IMG/VR virus record: IMGVR_UViG_3300050120_000176
Span: 1-20,307 of that record
Strand: one strand, 5' to 3'
Source: a virus
DNA length: 20,307 nt
Of the stretch, positions 19,075-20,307 are shown in pieces. The notes beneath the pieces are model-generated. The model saw nothing but the letters and a program-made list of their open reading frames with translations. It did no database searches and was not told where the DNA came from. Numbering within the stretch: position 1 is the first letter of the stretch; each line of letters starts with the position of its first letter. A program made the translations under genes and the position numbers.

Positions 19075-19289
19075 GAGCTTTTCCCAGTTCCGCCGCACTC
19101 GGTGCAAATCACAATTCCCCACGGGGGATCATCCCGCATACCACGACCATAGCAGTAAGTACAAATACCTGCCTTCTCCATCGCCGCCCAGCGTCCATCA
19201 AATTCAGCCTGTGCCTTCCTATCAGCCACCTTCTTCAGGTGTACAGCCTTTTGATGCCGAAGGATCAACGCCTTAATTAAGTCAGTCAT
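19071..19289 (-). CDS. Small DnaJ-type zinc-knuckle protein
   Basis: A 72-residue product starting MTDLIKALILRHQKAVH. A basic helix is followed by CTYCYGRGMRDDPPWG and CTECGGTG, two CxxCxGxG half-knuckles as in the DnaJ cysteine-rich region, which bind zinc. The J domain and chaperone body are absent, so it is an isolated finger. ATG at 19289 overlaps the previous gene's end; ATG at 19307 with AAAGAG before it is an alternative that adds six residues. Its stop makes ATGA with the next small gene. Confidence 0.75.
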   Translation of the reverse strand: MTDLIKALILRHQKAVHLKKVADRKAQAEFDGRWAAMEKAGICTYCYGRGMRDDPPWGIVICTECGGTGKSS

Positions 19290-19803
19290 TGCCTGTTCTC
19301 GGATCATCGGGACTCTTTAAGTGCTCACGCCACGGCACTTTCACCCCATTGATACGAAATCCCCACCCGCCTTTCTTAGGCCCGAGGATAAACAACGTCC
19401 ACACTCCGTCTGGGGGCACATGAACGATGTTATGAAATTCCCCGAACTTAATCGCCGCCGAATCACCTGCCTCGCGCCAATACAAACCCTCGTCGCGTTC
19501 CTCAACATAATGATTCTTAAGTATAAACGTCCGCGCATTCACCGGGTGGTCATGTGGCTCTGGGAAAAGATCTCGCCTTAGAATCTGGTGTACCCGGGCA
19601 CTCCAGGGAAACCAAGGGTGAGGCTTGATATTGTCCCCAGCGTTATCGCCATTGAACAACCACCACCGGTTCATATAACCTGGAAGATGAAAATACTGGG
19701 TCTTCATTGCTTGCTTAATAATCGCATCAGCAACGCACGGAATTGCCAGCACTTTAGCCACACGATTCCAAAACCAATCAACTATTTTTTCGTAGATACT
19801 CAA
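19282..19803 (-). CDS. Cupin-like phage protein with TTG start
   Basis: A 173-residue product starting at TTG with the strong site GGAGG six bases upstream; upstream in-frame ATG would lie inside the HNH gene. After an N-terminal helical part (YEKIVDWFWNRVAKVL) and HLPGYMNRWWLF comes a double-stranded beta-helix pattern: ARVHQILRRDLFPEPHDHPV, with HDH giving the first metal-binding motif, then AAIKFGEFHNIVHV and VWTLFILGPKKGGWGF for the second. Cupins bind metal or small ligands and may be enzymes or binding proteins; I cannot say which here. It overlaps the HNH gene end by 26 bases. Confidence 0.8.
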   Translation of the reverse strand: MSIYEKIVDWFWNRVAKVLAIPCVADAIIKQAMKTQYFHLPGYMNRWWLFNGDNAGDNIKPHPWFPWSARVHQILRRDLFPEPHDHPVNARTFILKNHYVEERDEGLYWREAGDSAAIKFGEFHNIVHVPPDGVWTLFILGPKKGGWGFRINGVKVPWREHLKSPDDPRTGND

Positions 19804-20227
19804 TTGCAGCCTCCAGAAAATTTGGATTATCCCTAAAATGCCCAAGACCCGAGTTGCACAGACCGCACAACAAACCCCTAATTTTGCCACTGCCGTGATG
19901 GTGGTCAACCACTACTCCGGTAAAGCCATTACCATTTTCAAATAAGGTCATTTTACAAATCGAACAACGCCCTTCCTGACGATCAAATAAAACTCTAAAT
20001 TCAGTCTCGGTCAAGCCGTACTTGTGCTTCCAACGATAACCTCTCGTCTTTGGCTGTATCTTACTTTTCCAGTATCTTTGAGCATAACTTTTAGATTGAG
20101 CATCGCAGCAAACTTTGCATTGATGCTTCATCCCATCTTTGGTGTGTTTAGACTTATAGAAGGATGCAGTAGGCTTATACCGCTTGCACTTACTGCATCG
20201 CTTCGGGTTAGTGATTGTTACGGTCAA
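19778..20227 (-). CDS. Endonuclease VII-like HNH endonuclease
   Basis: A 149-residue product. An N-terminal zinc finger uses CSKC (11-14) and CKVC (37-40); the nuclease part has YGLTETEFRVLFDRQEGRCS, then CSIC (88-91), VVVDHHHGSGKIRGLLCGLC (DHHH at 108-111; Cys121 and Cys124), and GLGHFRDNPNFLEAAIEYL at the end. This is the phage T4 endonuclease VII family layout; T4 endonuclease VII cuts branched DNA, while many phage relatives are homing enzymes. The start is TTG, overlapping the TGA of the preceding gene as TTGA; no ATG is in frame. Its position between two small genes suggests a mobile insertion. Confidence 0.9.
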   Translation of the reverse strand: MTVTITNPKRCSKCKRYKPTASFYKSKHTKDGMKHQCKVCCDAQSKSYAQRYWKSKIQPKTRGYRWKHKYGLTETEFRVLFDRQEGRCSICKMTLFENGNGFTGVVVDHHHGSGKIRGLLCGLCNSGLGHFRDNPNFLEAAIEYLRKNS

Positions 20228-20307
20228 ATGCTATTGACCTTTGGCGCATCAGCCCTGCCGACCCGGTTCAACAACTGGGCTAGTTCATCTGGAGAATGGT
20301 CGTACCA
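20224..20307 (-). CDS. C-terminal end of a gene running in from the right edge
   Basis: The last 27 codons before a TGA are visible (WYDHSPDELAQLLNRVGRAD, then APKVNSI). The segment is helical and its gene starts outside the window. No family can be named. Its stop overlaps the TTG start of the endonuclease gene, so the two are probably coupled. Confidence 0.65.
   Translation of the reverse strand, partial: WYDHSPDELAQLLNRVGRADAPKVNSI

Overview
This window is part of a tailed double-stranded DNA phage (Caudoviricetes) or a prophage. Evidence: a recognisable terminase pair, a family A DNA polymerase split by an intein, several HNH-type mobile endonucleases, many short gene products of phage type, and tight packing with ATGA, TAATG and TGATG overlaps. 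Every gene I can support is on the minus strand, so transcription runs from high to low coordinates. Base composition is balanced and the promoters look like bacterial sigma70 promoters, so the host is a bacterium whose RNA polymerase reads them. I cannot name the host.

Layout, in transcription order. About 20.3-17.3 kb: a run of small overlapping genes (endonuclease VII-like HNH, cupin-like protein, DnaJ-type zinc knuckle, small membrane protein, DUF4031 and others). 17.3-14.8 kb: a promoter, an HNH endonuclease with a C-terminal helix-turn-helix, and a protein with the nucleotide-binding and phosphohistidine domains of pyruvate phosphate dikinase (PPDK) but a foreign C-terminus. 14.8-13.7 kb: a zinc-ribbon winged-helix regulator with a palindrome over its own -10 box, a CsrA-like RNA-binding protein and a zinc-knuckle protein. 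13.7-9.8 kb: three promoter-led units with two dual-specificity-type phosphatases, an orphan 351-residue protein and a glycine-rich two-part protein. 9.8-5.8 kb: two small genes, the intein-split polymerase and a 50-residue gene. 5.8-4.1 kb: another promoter and a run of small genes including a membrane protein. 4.1-1.6 kb: terminase small and large subunits. 1.5 kb to the left edge: small genes including an XRE-type repressor and a zinc-ribbon protein.

Three things stand out. First, the polymerase intein carries a complete HNH-like endonuclease gene in a different reading frame, with its own start codon and ribosome binding site, while the intein frame stays open through it. Second, at least five near-consensus promoters share an invariant 16-bp spacer and a short leader with the motif ATGGAGT, and three of them follow a 16-nt palindrome, CCGCAATYRATTGCGG or a variant, that occurs five times; this is a repeated regulatory cassette. 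Third, the PPDK-like protein, the two phosphatases, the two orphan proteins and the CsrA-like and winged-helix regulators lie together under these cassettes and may form a phage phosphotransfer and regulation module. That last link is inference.

There is no stretch above about 110 bases without a gene, and I saw no tRNA, rRNA, CRISPR array or insertion sequence.
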